From positions 110,497,283 through 110,557,282 of the forward strand of contig NC_081406.1 of NCBI RefSeq assembly GCF_030272615.1: a stretch of DNA of 60,000 bases, written 5' to 3'. The translations under genes and the position numbers were made by a program. Positions 1 through 10,445 of the stretch are shown here, piece by piece. Positions within the stretch are counted from its first letter, which is position 1; each line of letters starts with the position of its first letter. This DNA is from Cryptomeria japonica (lineage: Eukaryota > Streptophyta > Pinopsida > Cupressales > Cupressaceae). Under the pieces are notes generated by a model, which saw only the letters and a list, made by a program, of their open reading frames with translations, was not told the origin of the DNA and did not search any database.

Positions 1-548
1 TTAAATAAAACTTTATTTATTTAGTTAATTCATTAGCCTTTTCTACCCATGACACGTGTCATTCATCTCTTAATTCTTCTCTTACCTACCCCTTTAGCAT
101 TTAGTTATTTCTTCTACCTACCCTTTAAACCTAGCCGATCATTTATCTTTACACCTCTTAATCTTATATGCCCATTTCTTACAATGTTCTCTATATAAGA
201 GGATACTCTCCTTCATTATCAACTCTAATCATCTAATTGTCTAATTGATCTTATGAAATCAAGTCTTCTTGCAACCAAGCTATCAACCACAATCCGTTCT
301 TTTTTGAGCTCTTGTGCACACATAAAATCTGAGAGAAAATATATCAAACAAGATTAATGGAGATATGAGACAATGGAGATTGAAACCCTCCTTGACATGT
401 GAATGGTAATATTCCTTTATTTTGTTGATTTGCATGATTTTAGGTATCTCTATTGGTATTGGTGAATGTTTCATTGTAGGACTTAGATTGTTTGTGGTTG
501 GATCTTTATGGTTTTACAATAGCTTATCATCACTTTTCACCATAAACA
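1..548 (+). repeat. gypsy 5' LTR, 3' portion
   Basis: The sequence ends in ATAAACA two bases before a PBS, which defines the LTR 3' edge. The left edge lies outside the window. A TATA element sits about 350 bp before the end, as expected for the U3/R boundary. The short open frames here have no recognisable product. Confidence 0.6.
191..198 (+). promoter_or_regulatory. LTR TATA box
   Basis: CTATATAAG is followed by a pyrimidine-rich stretch in the LTR, so transcription of the element would start roughly 30 bp downstream. This is inferred from position and motif only. Confidence 0.45.
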
Positions 549-551
549 TCT

Positions 552-568
552 TGGCACGCTCAGTGGGG
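552..568 (+). other. gypsy primer-binding site
   Basis: TGGCACGCTCAGTGGGG starts three bases after the LTR end. It closely resembles the PBS of the gypsy element at 23665 (TGGCACCCACTGTGGGG) and, reversed, the one at 5127-5141. The tRNA primer was not identified. Confidence 0.6.
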
Positions 569-661
569 CATGTATTTTTATTAGATCTATGTTTTTTTGC
601 AGTTTTTTTTAACCCTATATTTTTGTTTTGTAAAACAATTTGGAGAATAACCTTGTGCAGC

Positions 662-1590
662 TAGGGTTTTGAACATAAGATTAAGATTTTAGAGAGATTT
701 GATCAGATCTCACAAATGACATTTTTGCACGAAATTGTTTTTGCGGGTTGGGGACAGTATCAGGAGTGTTCAATTAAAAATTCATATTTTTTGGAGCATA
801 TTTGAATTTTTTATGAATTTTTTATCATTTTTCATAAAGTATTAATTTTTGAAGTAAATTAGCGAATTTTTAAGATTTTCTTACATATTTGAAAAGGTCT
901 CAAAATTATAAAGGGGGTCTAGTTTTTGTGATTTAAATTTGGGTGCAAAATAATTTGTGAAAAATCAAATCTTTAAAAATTAGGGTTTTGCAATGTTGTG
1001 CTCATATCTCCCAAATGGCTAGGAATTTTACATCAAATGTTTTGTGCAAGTTGAAGACAGTATCAGGCGTTCTAAATCAAAAATTCAAATTTTTGGGAGC
1101 ATATTTGAATTTTCTATGAAGTTTTTTATGATTTTTCATAAAAAAATAATATTTGAAGACAATTAGTGGATATTTTGGATTTTCTTACATTTTTGGAAAG
1201 TTCTCTGAATTATACAAGGGATCTATTCTTTGTGATTTTAATTTTGATGCAAAATAATTCATGAAAATTCAGATCTTTAAAAATTAAAGTTTTGAAATGT
1301 TTTGATCATATCTCACAAACTATTTGTTACTTTTGCAAGAAGTTTTTTATGCATCTTGGTAATGGTCTCGGGAGTTTCCAGTAAAACATTTAGAGTTTTT
1401 GGATAAATTTTGATTTTTTTATGAATTTGTCATGATTTTTTATAATAAATTAATTTTGAGAGAAAATTAGCAATTTTTTGGATTTTATTACATTTTTGGA
1501 AATGTCTTGAAATTATATAGGTGGTATATTCTTTGGATGCAAAATAACTCATGGAAAAATCAAATCTTTGGATTTGTCAAAAAATGTATT
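662..1590 (+). repeat. Three tandem ~304-bp leader repeats
   Basis: Three diverged tandem units begin near 662, 982 and 1285. The anchor word GTATCAGG or its variant recurs at 757, 1060 and 1365, spacings of 303 and 305. Each unit carries in order a TAGGGTTTTG-like start, a CATATCTC-like word, the anchor, a GGAGCATATTTGAATTTT-like segment, and a TTGTGATTT...GATGCAAAATAA segment. No unit is open for translation. They occupy the leader position that holds short phased motifs in the two other gypsy leaders of this window. Confidence 0.75.
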
Positions 1591-1829
1591 GTTGAAGGCC
1601 CTTATTTCACAAAGTCATTTGGATTTCTAAAAAATTACCTAACTTGTATGCTTGTAGGAGGGGTATTATTTCACAACTACTAACAAGTATTTTGCAGGAC
1701 CTTTGGCAAAGATTTGATTTTGAAATTGCTTACTTTGTCTTCTTTAGTCTAGCAAAACACTTCAATTGGTGCTTTAAAATTAACAAGTGTCTTTTGTGTC
1801 TTGAGCAATAGGCTCTTTTTGTTTTACCT

Positions 1830-2075
1830 TTTAGAGGGTCTACCTCCTGAGTAGCCCATAAAGTCAAGTGAGACAGGATGACCCAAGTGGTAATAGGCTA
1901 AAGCCAAGCTCTTCCAAGCCACTATAAGTAAAAGTGTTTGTGAGAAAAGTTGCAAGCAATGGGTGTTACATGCTGCTATAATGGTGTTATGACTCCCCAT
2001 AAACCCTATAGAGTGCAACTTCTATAGGTTGGGAGGCCTTCCATTTAACAGAGTGTAACACACTGCTGATTATAG
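1830..2075 (+). other. Conserved gypsy leader block, copy 1
   Basis: A non-coding block shared with 3790-4050 (minus strand) and 24297-24540 (plus strand). Shared landmarks in order are a GGYCTRCC-like start, ACCCAAGTGG...GGCTAAAGCCAAG, a CCAAGCCACTATA segment, and TTGGGAGGCCT about 192 bp after the start. Just before that last motif lies a perfect 8-bp inverted repeat (CCTATAGA 2005-2012, TCTATAGG 2021-2028; 8-base loop). The role is unknown; packaging, dimerisation or translation control are possible. Confidence 0.65.
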
Positions 2076-2345
2076 CCACCCAAATGAATGCCCTTACTAG
2101 ACACCTTTTGTGTTAGAAGCCAAAAACATTCTTGTTGTTGGCATAGGAAGTTGGACCTTTGAAGCGGCTCACATTCTTACGGTTCTTAGTAGAGATACAA
2201 AGTTCACCACGGGGATTTTTCCTAGGGACTGGTGCTCGACTACCCTGAAGAACTGAGTGCCGAGGGTGGAGCCAGTGGGGTCAAGCATCTAAGTATCTGC
2301 TCTGAATTGCATAGCTTGGGGTAACCCCCCAAGTGAGATTCAATA

Positions 2346-3012
2346 ACTATTGTCCTGGCCAGCCCTAGGATTTGTGCTTGCATGATCAAAATACTCAAAC
2401 ATTTTAAGGAAAAACAAAGAAACATTGTGTCTATTGTGTTTTCAAGTGTATACAAAACAAACAGGAACTGGGTTGTTGTTTCCTCAACCTAGTATTATGA
2501 TAAATACTCTTTCTTCTCAGAACATGAGGATTAGTCATGCACAAGCGATCAATGGTTTCCTTTGAATTGTTTTGGATTTAGCTAGCTTGTTTTGGAAACT
2601 CAAGTTTTACTTTATCAAATGAAGGTTTAGATGCCCCCTCATGACAAAGTGCATCAAATGATATGGAATACGAGCTTTCTTGATATGGAAACTCGATTTG
2701 ACAACTTGGGCTTTTTTTTTATAAAAAAAACAAGTGTGTTTTTGGATAGAAATCTGTTTGATTTGAAGGACCTCATTGATACTTGTGATGAGGTTTCCTG
2801 ATTTCGATAGGAGAGTTGTGTTATCTTGTGCCTAGTTTTCAGATTTTGGCAACTTTGTTCTATGGAGAACTTGTTTTGAGAATAGTTTTTGATACTCTGT
2901 TTTGATTTTCTGTTTGATGAAATTCAGGCTGAGGAAGGAAAGCTCCCTAAATTGTTTTCAAACTTTTCAAAAATGACCTCTGTTTTGCCCCCTGTTTTCC
3001 TAGTTTTTGGCC
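2346..3012. other. Leader remnant and junction, no gene seen
   Basis: This stretch holds the tail of the plus-strand gypsy leader and, further right, probably the gag-proximal leader of the minus-strand gypsy element. I see no open frame with a recognisable product, no LTR edge and no target duplication marking where the two meet. Confidence 0.4.
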
Positions 3013-3293
3013 ACGTGCTAAGCTGCCCCCTATGATGCGTTAACTAGTTTGTTTTGATTTTGTCTTGGTCTAAAAGTTCATGCGCTAATATGGGCCACCA
3101 ATGCGCTAATTGTTGATCTCTACGCGCTAAAGTTTAGTCTCCACATGCTAAGCTGATGCTTCAACGCACCAAACTGTTTTCAAAATGTGCTACTTGAAAC
3201 TGCTAGTTTTGGATTTTTGATGAAGCATCAATTTTAAGACCTAATGCACTAAGTTGAAGGTTGAATGCACTAAAAGATGGTTTCCATGCACTA
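3013..3293 (-). repeat. 21-bp phased octamer array A (gag-proximal side)
   Basis: On the plus strand the octamer ATGCGCTA or a close variant starts at 3013, 3035, 3080, 3101, 3122, 3143, 3164, 3185, 3244, 3265 and 3286. The run 3080-3185 is five consecutive steps of exactly 21 bp, and 3244-3286 is two more. The roughly 13 bases between octamers do not resemble each other. Variants such as ATGCACTA and ATGTGCTA fit CG decay. It is the same motif, on the same strand, as the array at 4803-5078. Confidence 0.85.
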
Positions 3294-3789
3294 AACTGCC
3301 CTGATAGTTTGACTTGGTTGTTTTTCTATGATTTTTTTGGAACTTTTTTAGTTTTCAGTGATGATGGATGATTTTCTGAAGCAACAAATGCAAGCACGAC
3401 ACAAAAGAAGCAACCATTTTGCTTAATCTAAACAATGAGTGTATGTTCTGCGAGGATGTGTTCAAATCCCCAATGTTTCAACAGGTTTAGATACAACAAG
3501 AAATTCAGTCAGACTCTTTATTCAAGGGTCATAAATAATATCATAGCCCACTAGTCTCGATACTCCATCAGCTCAAACAGCCGTGTCACCCCCTAGGGGG
3601 CGCCCGTTTTTTTGCCTTTTGCCAAAAATTAACCCAAAGTGAATTGCTTTACAATTGAGTAGTTATCTTGGGAGATATATGGTGAGTGATCTTGGGGGTG
3701 GATTCTTCCCCACCCTTGCACTATGGTATTACAAATGTCTGGATATTGACTTGGTTCAAAGTTTCTATGCTAAAGTTCATAATTAGGCT
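3294..3789 (-). other. Leader of minus-strand gypsy between array A and conserved block
   Basis: No open reading frame of note. It holds GC-rich words including an inverted pair around 3592-3603 (CCCCCTAGGGGG). It looks like less conserved leader continuing from the block at 3790-4050. Confidence 0.4.
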
Positions 3790-4050
3790 TCTCGTTCAGC
3801 CGTTAGTTATAAACTCCCTCAGGAGGCTTCCCAACTTTTAGAACAAAGGCTTTACGTATCTCAAGGATACTAAGGGAAGGCTAATTGCTATGCGCAACCA
3901 TTGAAAAGGACTTTTGTCGCTTTCCACTTTTGATTATAGTGGGTTGGAATACTTGGCTTCAAAGTCATTCCCCACTTAGGTTGTTCCCTTCACACTAGCC
4001 AAAAATGGCTTTAAGAGTTTTTCAACCCCTCAAGAAGGCAGGCCTACTAA
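3790..4050 (-). other. Conserved gypsy leader block, copy 2 (minus strand)
   Basis: On the minus strand this reads GTAGGCCTGCC at the start, then AACCTAAGTGGGGAATGAC, GAAGCCAAGTATTCCAACCC followed by ACTATAA, and TTGGGAAGCCTCCT about 212 bases on. These match the plus-strand blocks at 1830 and 24297 in order and spacing. A 5-bp stem hairpin (GTATC/GATAC, 3856-3870) lies just upstream, on the minus strand, of the TTGGGAAGCC motif. The hairpin is in the same place as in the other copies but with a different sequence. Confidence 0.7.
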
Positions 4051-4802
4051 AGGATTTAATGCAATATCACTGAAAGCGTAAGAGTGGTCTGGTTTTTTGA
4101 TCACCCAATTAAGGGGAGAGCATATTCCTTCCACTTTCAAGACAAGGCAAACAAGGTTCTTTTTAACTTTTCATGGCAATGATTTGCTAAGATCTATATG
4201 GAGATGTTGCTCCACAAAAACATGGTGTTTATTTTACTCCTTTAAAGAAATGATTTTCTGATCTATGAAAAGGAACCTGGTCAACAAAGCAAATTCGATG
4301 TTTGGTCAACAAAAGAAATCTATCAAAAGGGGAAGATCTTCCCTCTTTAGTTGTAAATGACTTTGGACATGTGTGATTCTTTACTTTATAAATTTTTTGA
4401 AGTGGATCCTTTTATGCACCAAAGGATGGTGAAGTTCCTTTTAAGCCCCTTTGTTTGCAAAACTGAAAAATTGCCTTGTTCTTTTTAAAACCCAAAGTGA
4501 AAATTTGTTTTCCTAGGAAAAGCAAAAAGGATTGTTTTTGTGGTTCTTTTTATAGCCCAAACAAGGTGAGTTCAATTTTACCCCATAAGAATTAAAAGAC
4601 TTTAAATTTTAACTACCTTAACTAAGTAAAAACTTAAACTATTGTAACTCTAAAAGTAAAACTATGCTTCTTCCTGTAAGAAAAATGTTAAAGACCCTGC
4701 AAAATACCAACCAAAATAGTTAGAAAAATACAGGCTCTTGTGGACTTCAACAAGTCTAAATTTAGGCTCGGTTACAATTTTAGTTTTTGCCTTCTACCTG
4801 TA
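4051..4802 (-). other. Leader of minus-strand gypsy between block and array B
   Basis: AT-rich untranslated leader. No frame with a recognisable product, no repeat structure and no regulatory site that I can support. Confidence 0.4.
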
Positions 4803-5078
4803 ATGCGTTATAGAAAGGACTGTATGCACTACAAAACAACTAGGATGCGCTATCAAACAGACCCGATGCACTGAACTATTTTCAGAATGCACTGCTCTGT
4901 TATTTTCCCACGCCAAGACCTACATGAAAATGTTAATAAAGTTGATGCACTAAGTGGTGGTCTGCACGCGCTAGAGAATGAGTCCCACGTACTGAACAGT
5001 GAGCCGAATGCATTGGACGATTAACTAGACATGCTAAGGGATTTTCCCTATGCGCTGATTCCTGTTTCCCGCGTACCT
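4803..5078 (-). repeat. 21-bp phased octamer array B (PBS-proximal side)
   Basis: ATGCGCTA-like octamers (plus-strand reading) start at 4803, 4824, 4845, 4866 and 4887, then 4945, 4966, 4987, 5008, 5029, 5050 and 5071. Every step inside the two runs is exactly 21 bp. A weak copy at 4910 breaks the phase by two bases between the runs. Spacers differ from one another, so this is a periodic motif array, not a simple minisatellite. It begins about 50 bp inside the PBS in element orientation. Confidence 0.87.
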
Positions 5079-5126
5079 GCAAAAGTGATTATATTTAAAA
5101 ACCAATTTGATTAATGGGGTAGATCA

Positions 5127-5141
5127 CCACGGTGGGCGCCA
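5127..5141 (-). other. gypsy primer-binding site (minus strand)
   Basis: Reverse complement TGGCGCCCACCGTGG, four bases inside the LTR end. It resembles the PBS at 552 and 23665 and fixes the orientation of this element. Confidence 0.65.
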
Positions 5142-5145
5142 GAAA

Positions 5146-6617
5146 TGTGTGCAGGAAAAGTGGGTCAATTAAACTTAAAATGTGAAAATATGTTCAAAGG
5201 GACTTGTCCACACACCCATAGGACTTCTTGGTGCAAGTTATGGAGTCATGAAGAATGACTCAACTTCCTAAGGTAGGTTCCATGGTTCTCTATCTCACAA
5301 GGTCCCTCAAGCCAGTGCCTTTGCTCTCAAATCACTGAGCAAAATGACTTAGGGATGACGAATGCAAGAACAAGGGATGCTTTAGATTAATTTTAACATG
5401 AAATGCATCCTATCTATGCATGATTTTACAAATGAAGTAAACTAGATTATAAGATGACAAGGTTAGTAACAATACTATCCTAACATGATATACTAGTTAA
5501 TGATTTAAGCTAATGATAAAGGAAATAATCTAAAATGTTTATTAGATTAATTCCTATTACAAAGAGAAGATAGATGTATTGATAAATTTGAGCATAAATG
5601 AGATACTAAAAGCTTGGATGATCTTGAAATGGAGGAATGAGAGCTCTATTTATAGTGCAATGGAAGGTCAGGATTTGAAGGAGTTAATCAAGGGCCAGGA
5701 TTGAAAGTTATCAATCCATGTTTACAATTTTCACCAGTGAAATGGTGACAATTGTCAACATAAGACTGCTTAAGAGGAGATGGAAGAAGCATTAAATGCT
5801 TGAGAAGACCTCATGGTTACCTTAGAGGGTAAGGGTTAAGGTTAGGTTAGGGTTATCCAATGGATAAAGCTTTTACCCAAAGGATAAACTCTTGTGCAAG
5901 AGTTAAAGGGATAACCATGGTCAAAGCAATGAATGTTTGATGAGACCCTTGGATTAGATGTGGGTTGAGTTAGTCAAAAAGTCTCTAACCATGCCACTAA
6001 GGGTTAGTTAACCATTAATGATTTGAAGACTTTGGGGACAAATTTGTAAGAGTCCTTCCAAATTTGGGGTTTTTCAACAAGTTGGCTTGTTGAAGGCATA
6101 AAGGCTTTAATGCCTTTTGAAGACTTTACTCAAAATTTGAGAAGTGACCTCCTCAAATTTAGGGAAAAGGGATAATGAATATATTTGGGCTAATTGATTA
6201 GGATTAGATGGATTCTAGAAGAAATTAGGAATAGGGTTAGGATGCAAGTGGGAGATGTAGGAAAATGCAAGTGGATGAGGGATAATAGAATTAATTAAAA
6301 TAAATTGCTTTATTTCAATTTGGTTGTAAATTGGGGATTAAATAAATTAGATTTATTTAATTGGGGTAAAACTATTTAATAAAATGTGAATTTAATTAAA
6401 AAGTAGAGGGAAGGGTTTTAATTGAATAAAATGATTTATTCAATTAAATGATGCAAAGGGGTTAAAGTGAATTTAAATAAATAAATTGAATAATTTATTT
6501 AATTAAATAGAAGAACATGGGTGATTTAATTAAACTAGATTTAACCAAATAGAGGAATGAGATTAAAATGAACATTAAATATTCATTTAGGAACATGATC
6601 ATTTTTATACATCTACA
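5146..6617 (-). repeat. gypsy LTR (minus strand), about 1.47 kb
   Basis: On the minus strand the LTR starts TGTAGATGTATAAAAATG and ends CCTGCACACA, giving TG...CA ends directly before the PBS. A minus-strand TATA element, CTATAAATAG, lies at 5646-5655, about 500 bp from the LTR 3' end. The far edge is set by the TG start only, because no partner LTR or target duplication is visible in the window. Confidence 0.6.
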
Positions 6618-7246
6618 ATATTTCTTAGGCCTAAGATCCCATAGCCAATTTAACCGGCAATATAGAGGGTCAAATTTTGAATATCACTTATCAGATTAGG
6701 AATTTTGAAAAGGAGGAGAGAATAATTTGGTGAATAGGTGAACTCTAGAGCCTAATTGGTCCCTAGATGGACACCTTAGTGTACCATAAAATGGACTGCA
6801 TTTAAAACATGTCTTAGGATACTCCCACTAAGATTTCTGCTATAGAGTTTCATGCCTATGTTTTGAACAGTTTTTTTTCAATTTTGGAGAATTTGTGAGC
6901 AGGTTGGAACACTTATCTTGGGTTCCTTAAGTTGGTGTATGCAGACATATTAAAGCATGTATAGATCTAATCCTCTGGTGAATGTTTATATATGTACAAC
7001 AAATTTTTATGCACACCCTATATTTGGCATTGCTATCAAAGGGGGAGAGATGAGGTGAAAAATGTATAGTGTATAGACTGATTGTATGCGTCCAGTGTAC
7101 AACCCAATGTATTGTAGATTTGTGGATTGTTGATCTAAGGGGGAGTCTTGGATTACTTATATTCTTTTATTCTTTCACCTAGTTGTACAAATTTCAGTAC
7201 TTAGCCATTTTTCACAGGTGTTGCCCTCAATGCCAAAGGGGGAGAT
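6618..7246 (+). mobile_element. copia 3' untranslated tail with three polypurine tracts
   Basis: This stretch precedes a copia-type 3' LTR and holds three purine runs: AAAGGGGGAGAGA at 7038-7050, AAGGGGGAGT at 7137-7146, and AAAGGGGGAGAT at 7235-7246. The last abuts the LTR and is the expected plus-strand primer site. No pol sequence remains upstream, where the gypsy LTR begins. Repeated polypurine tracts are described for the Sirevirus branch of copia elements, but other evidence for that branch is missing here. Confidence 0.55.
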
Positions 7247-8228
7247 TGTTGGCAATTGACTCTCATCCGGTGATTTGAGGAGACTTCTAGTGGTTGATTA
7301 TTTTTTAGGGTTATCATTGATGTCAAATATTCATGGTGATTCGATCCAACCGTCGTGACTTGGCTTATCCGGAAGATGGAGGTAATTGGTAGATAGTTAA
7401 TCGACACAACAAGGTATCTCAATAATGTGTTGATCCGGGATAATCTACGGTGATTGCGGTGTTTGTGGTGATTATTTTTGTGATCTTGATGTTTGGTAGG
7501 ACCTATTGGAATTGTGTAGTTATAATATTTTATTCCGGTGCTATGGTGTATTCGAGATTGAAGCTGACTTCATCTACAAGTTACACTTATTGAAGCGGAC
7601 TTGAAGGAGATTCTTTTTGTGGTGAGACCGGATATATAAGATCATTGTGGCGGTTGATTTTCAGTGTAATATATTTGTGGCAATCAGTTTTTGAGTGATT
7701 GAGCATAGTTTCATGCATGCATTTTACTTTTAGATCAACCGGTAGATGACGGAGACTGGAACAGGGTAATTAGTAGAGCAGAGATAGTCTGTGATTCACA
7801 GCTTAACCAAAATGCAATTTTTCATTATTAGATGCTTTCTAAGAGTTCATTTCATTGTACTTTCTTATTATAATAAAATTTTAAGTCAATGAGACTTCCT
7901 TTAAGGTTGTATCCTTCTGGGCATATGTAATTGAGCAGTGAGCTCCAAGTAGTGAGCCTCAATGCAAGTGCATTCCCCATCTATGTAATATTTATGTACT
8001 CTTAGCCATAGTATATGAATATTGTGGGTTCTAGCCCCACCATGGTTTTTCTCTTTTCAGGTTTCCACGTAAAAATTCTGTTGTTGTGGATTTGTACTTT
8101 TATTGTTTCTTATTTATGTTCATATTTGTTATGCATTGTTAACTAGTGGATAAAGAATAAGTTTGTGGTTTCAAATTCTGGTAGATCACTGATCCCCTCC
8201 CCCCGCCTCTCAGTGATCCCTAATTCCA
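7247..8228 (+). repeat. copia-type 3' LTR, about 0.98 kb
   Basis: It starts TGTTGGCAATTGAC directly after a polypurine tract. It ends with CCCCTCCCCCCGCCTCTCAG then TGATCCCTAATTCCA, the same end style (C-run, CTCAGT, ATCCTAACA) as the LTR ending at 46729. The partner 5' LTR is not in the window, so the element is truncated. Short frames within it have no known product. Confidence 0.65.
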
Positions 8229-10445
8229 ATAGCTAGTTATGACAACTTTTAGAACCAAATTTTTTTCTAAGGCCTTCATAATAGACTTCAAAAATTTTTA
8301 AAATAGAAATTATAATATCTCCAAATTTATAGAGATGCTCTTGTAAAAAAAATTACTAGCGTGCTTATTTAGCCAATCTATGGCATTGGGGAAATTTCTT
8401 AAAAATCTATGGCAAAATATAAAATTACTATACATAGTAACCTTAGAAAATTAGAAGGTTTCCAAACCATGTTTCTAACATATAATAGACAATAATAATT
8501 AGATGTGTGGAAATCATATAATTTTGACTTGTTTTATATTTTTATTAGATTAGCACAAGTGAGGGCCTCAATCCTTTACAAATTGACTAACAAGGGAAGA
8601 AAATTGAACTAGAAATAAAAGGAGAAAAGTGATAAAGAGGGAAGAATGATGCTCATCTCATAAGAAGTGAGATTGACTAGAAGATTTTAATCATATAAAC
8701 TAACCAACAGGATACAAGGTTCTTGACCCAAAACAAAGAATACACTTTCACAATTCTTGAGTTTTGAAAGGAACCCCGAAACCTTAAAAAAATAACTTAA
8801 ACTATAACAAGAATAGCCAAGGAACGGTCCAATAAAGAACCCTAAAGTAAAAGAAACTTAATGTTGTCTCTATTTGAAGTTGAACCAATGAAAAAAAACT
8901 ACTATTGAATTTTAAACTTGGTCTCAAGGAAATAGAGAGAAACAAACAAACTTGTGTTTTCTATAAGTAATTATATAGTTTTATTTTTCTCTTTTGGTAC
9001 AAGTATAGGCTCCATCTTGCCTCGATAATGAGACGTGACTCACTCTTTTCTATGATATAATATATTTTAGTATATTTTTATAATTATTATCGATACATAT
9101 TTCAAACAAATAAATGTTGGAGTTATTTGATACAAGTACAGGCTCCATCTTCCAAGGTTATAAGAAATAATGTCTAAAAGAAAGGTTGAAAAGTTTGTAA
9201 AGTTCTTTATCAAGCTATAACCTACTATACTAGTTATGACAACACTTAGGACCAATTTTTTTTCTAAGGCCTTCATACTAAACTTTAAAACTTTCAAAAA
9301 TAGAAATTGTAATATCTACAAATTTATAGACATGATCTTGTAAAAAAAATTACTACTATAATTATTTAACCAATCTATAGCATTTTGGAAATTTTTGACA
9401 AATCTATGCTCAAATATAGAATTATTATAAATAGTAACCTTTGATAGTTACAAGGTTGACACACCATTTTTGTAATATTTTTTATGTGTTGACCTAGGAG
9501 AATCTCTACTCTAGTTATCTAGCAACTATGTAACTCTATTTTTAGAGACTATTTATAAAGATAATAGAACAAACAACAGCAAACCTATCAAATTAGGAAG
9601 TAAAGTGTATATTCAATAGGATTAAATTAACACATTATGGGTATATTTTTGGACACACAAGTGATTAATAAGCATTAATTCAACCTAGATAGAGCCAAAT
9701 ATTGTATTAAATTTAAGATGACACAAATACAGAGGTCATGTATTTCTAATCTCTTGAGATAGTTTGTATTTAATTGCAATAATTAAATTGTTGCATAAAA
9801 TAGACAAGAATTCTATTTGTATGGAAATCATATGATTTCAACTTCTCGTCTATTTTGATTAGATTAACATAGGAGAGGGCCTAGATCTTTTACAAATCAG
9901 CAATCAAGGCAAGAAAACTGAACTATAAATAAAAGGAGCAAATTACGAAGAGGCAAGAATGATGAGTCTCACAAGAAGTGAGATTACCTCGAAGATTTTA
10001 ATCATAGAAACTAACCAATAGGAAAGACGTGGATGTTGGCCCAAAATAGAGACTACATTTTGACAATTAATGAGTTTTAAAAAGAACCCCAAAACCTTAA
10101 GAAAACAACTTGAACTATAAGAAGAATAACCAAGGCAGGGACCAATAGAGAACCCTAAAGTAAAAGAAAGTTAAAGCAGCATCTAATTGAAGCTAAACTG
10201 GTTAAAAAAATAACTAATGTTGAATCGTAAACACAATCTCAAGGAAATAGAGATATAAATAAACCAACTTGACTTGTTTTTTATTAGTTATTGTATAGGT
10301 TTCTTTTTCTTTTTTAATACAAGTATAGGCTTCATCTTGTCTAGAATTTGAGACATCTGACTCACTCTTTTTTATGATGTAATATATTTTGATAATTATT
10401 ATAGATACACATTTTAAACAAATAAATGTTGGAGTTATTTGTTCA
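8229..10445. repeat. AT-rich tandem duplication, two ~1-kb copies
   Basis: Copy 1 (8229 to about 9230) and copy 2 (9231 to 10445) share long stretches in the same order. Examples are CTAGTTATGACAAC at about 8232 and 9234, GAAGTGAGATT then TTTTAATCATA near 8670 and 9990, AACCCTAAAGTAAAAGAAA near 8840 and 10150, and AAATAAATGTTGGAGTTATT near 9107 and 10420. Copy 2 is longer, with roughly 330 extra bases near 9475-9805. No product is recognised in its short frames. It may be an old non-coding repeat. Confidence 0.7.

Larger units (their letters stand above)
1..2600 (+). mobile_element. Ty3/gypsy element, 5' end only (LTR, PBS, leader)
   Basis: This is the 5' end of a plant gypsy element, cut by the window on the left. 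An LTR end, a PBS and a long untranslated leader are recognisable, but no gag or pol follows. The PBS and one leader block closely resemble those of the full gypsy element at 22616-35881, so I place it in the same Tat-like group. To the right it meets the leader of an opposite-strand gypsy element somewhere between about 2450 and 3000; the exact junction is not visible. The ~2600 end is therefore approximate. Confidence 0.6.
3013..6617 (-). mobile_element. Ty3/gypsy element on minus strand, LTR and leader only
   Basis: Read on the minus strand, this is an LTR (6617 to 5146), a PBS (5141 to 5127), a phased motif array, a conserved leader block and a second phased array. That is the same order as the leader of the full gypsy element at 22616-35881. 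The gag start would be expected some 500 bp beyond the second array (left of about 2500), but no gag is found, so the element is truncated there. Short frames inside this span have no product. Confidence 0.65.

Noticed and set aside
3013-5078. CRISPR-like array (short repeats with unique spacers)
   Set aside because: The repeat is only 8 bases and degenerate, spacers are ~13 bases, and it lies in a plant retroelement leader. No cas genes exist and the layout is shared with another gypsy leader.
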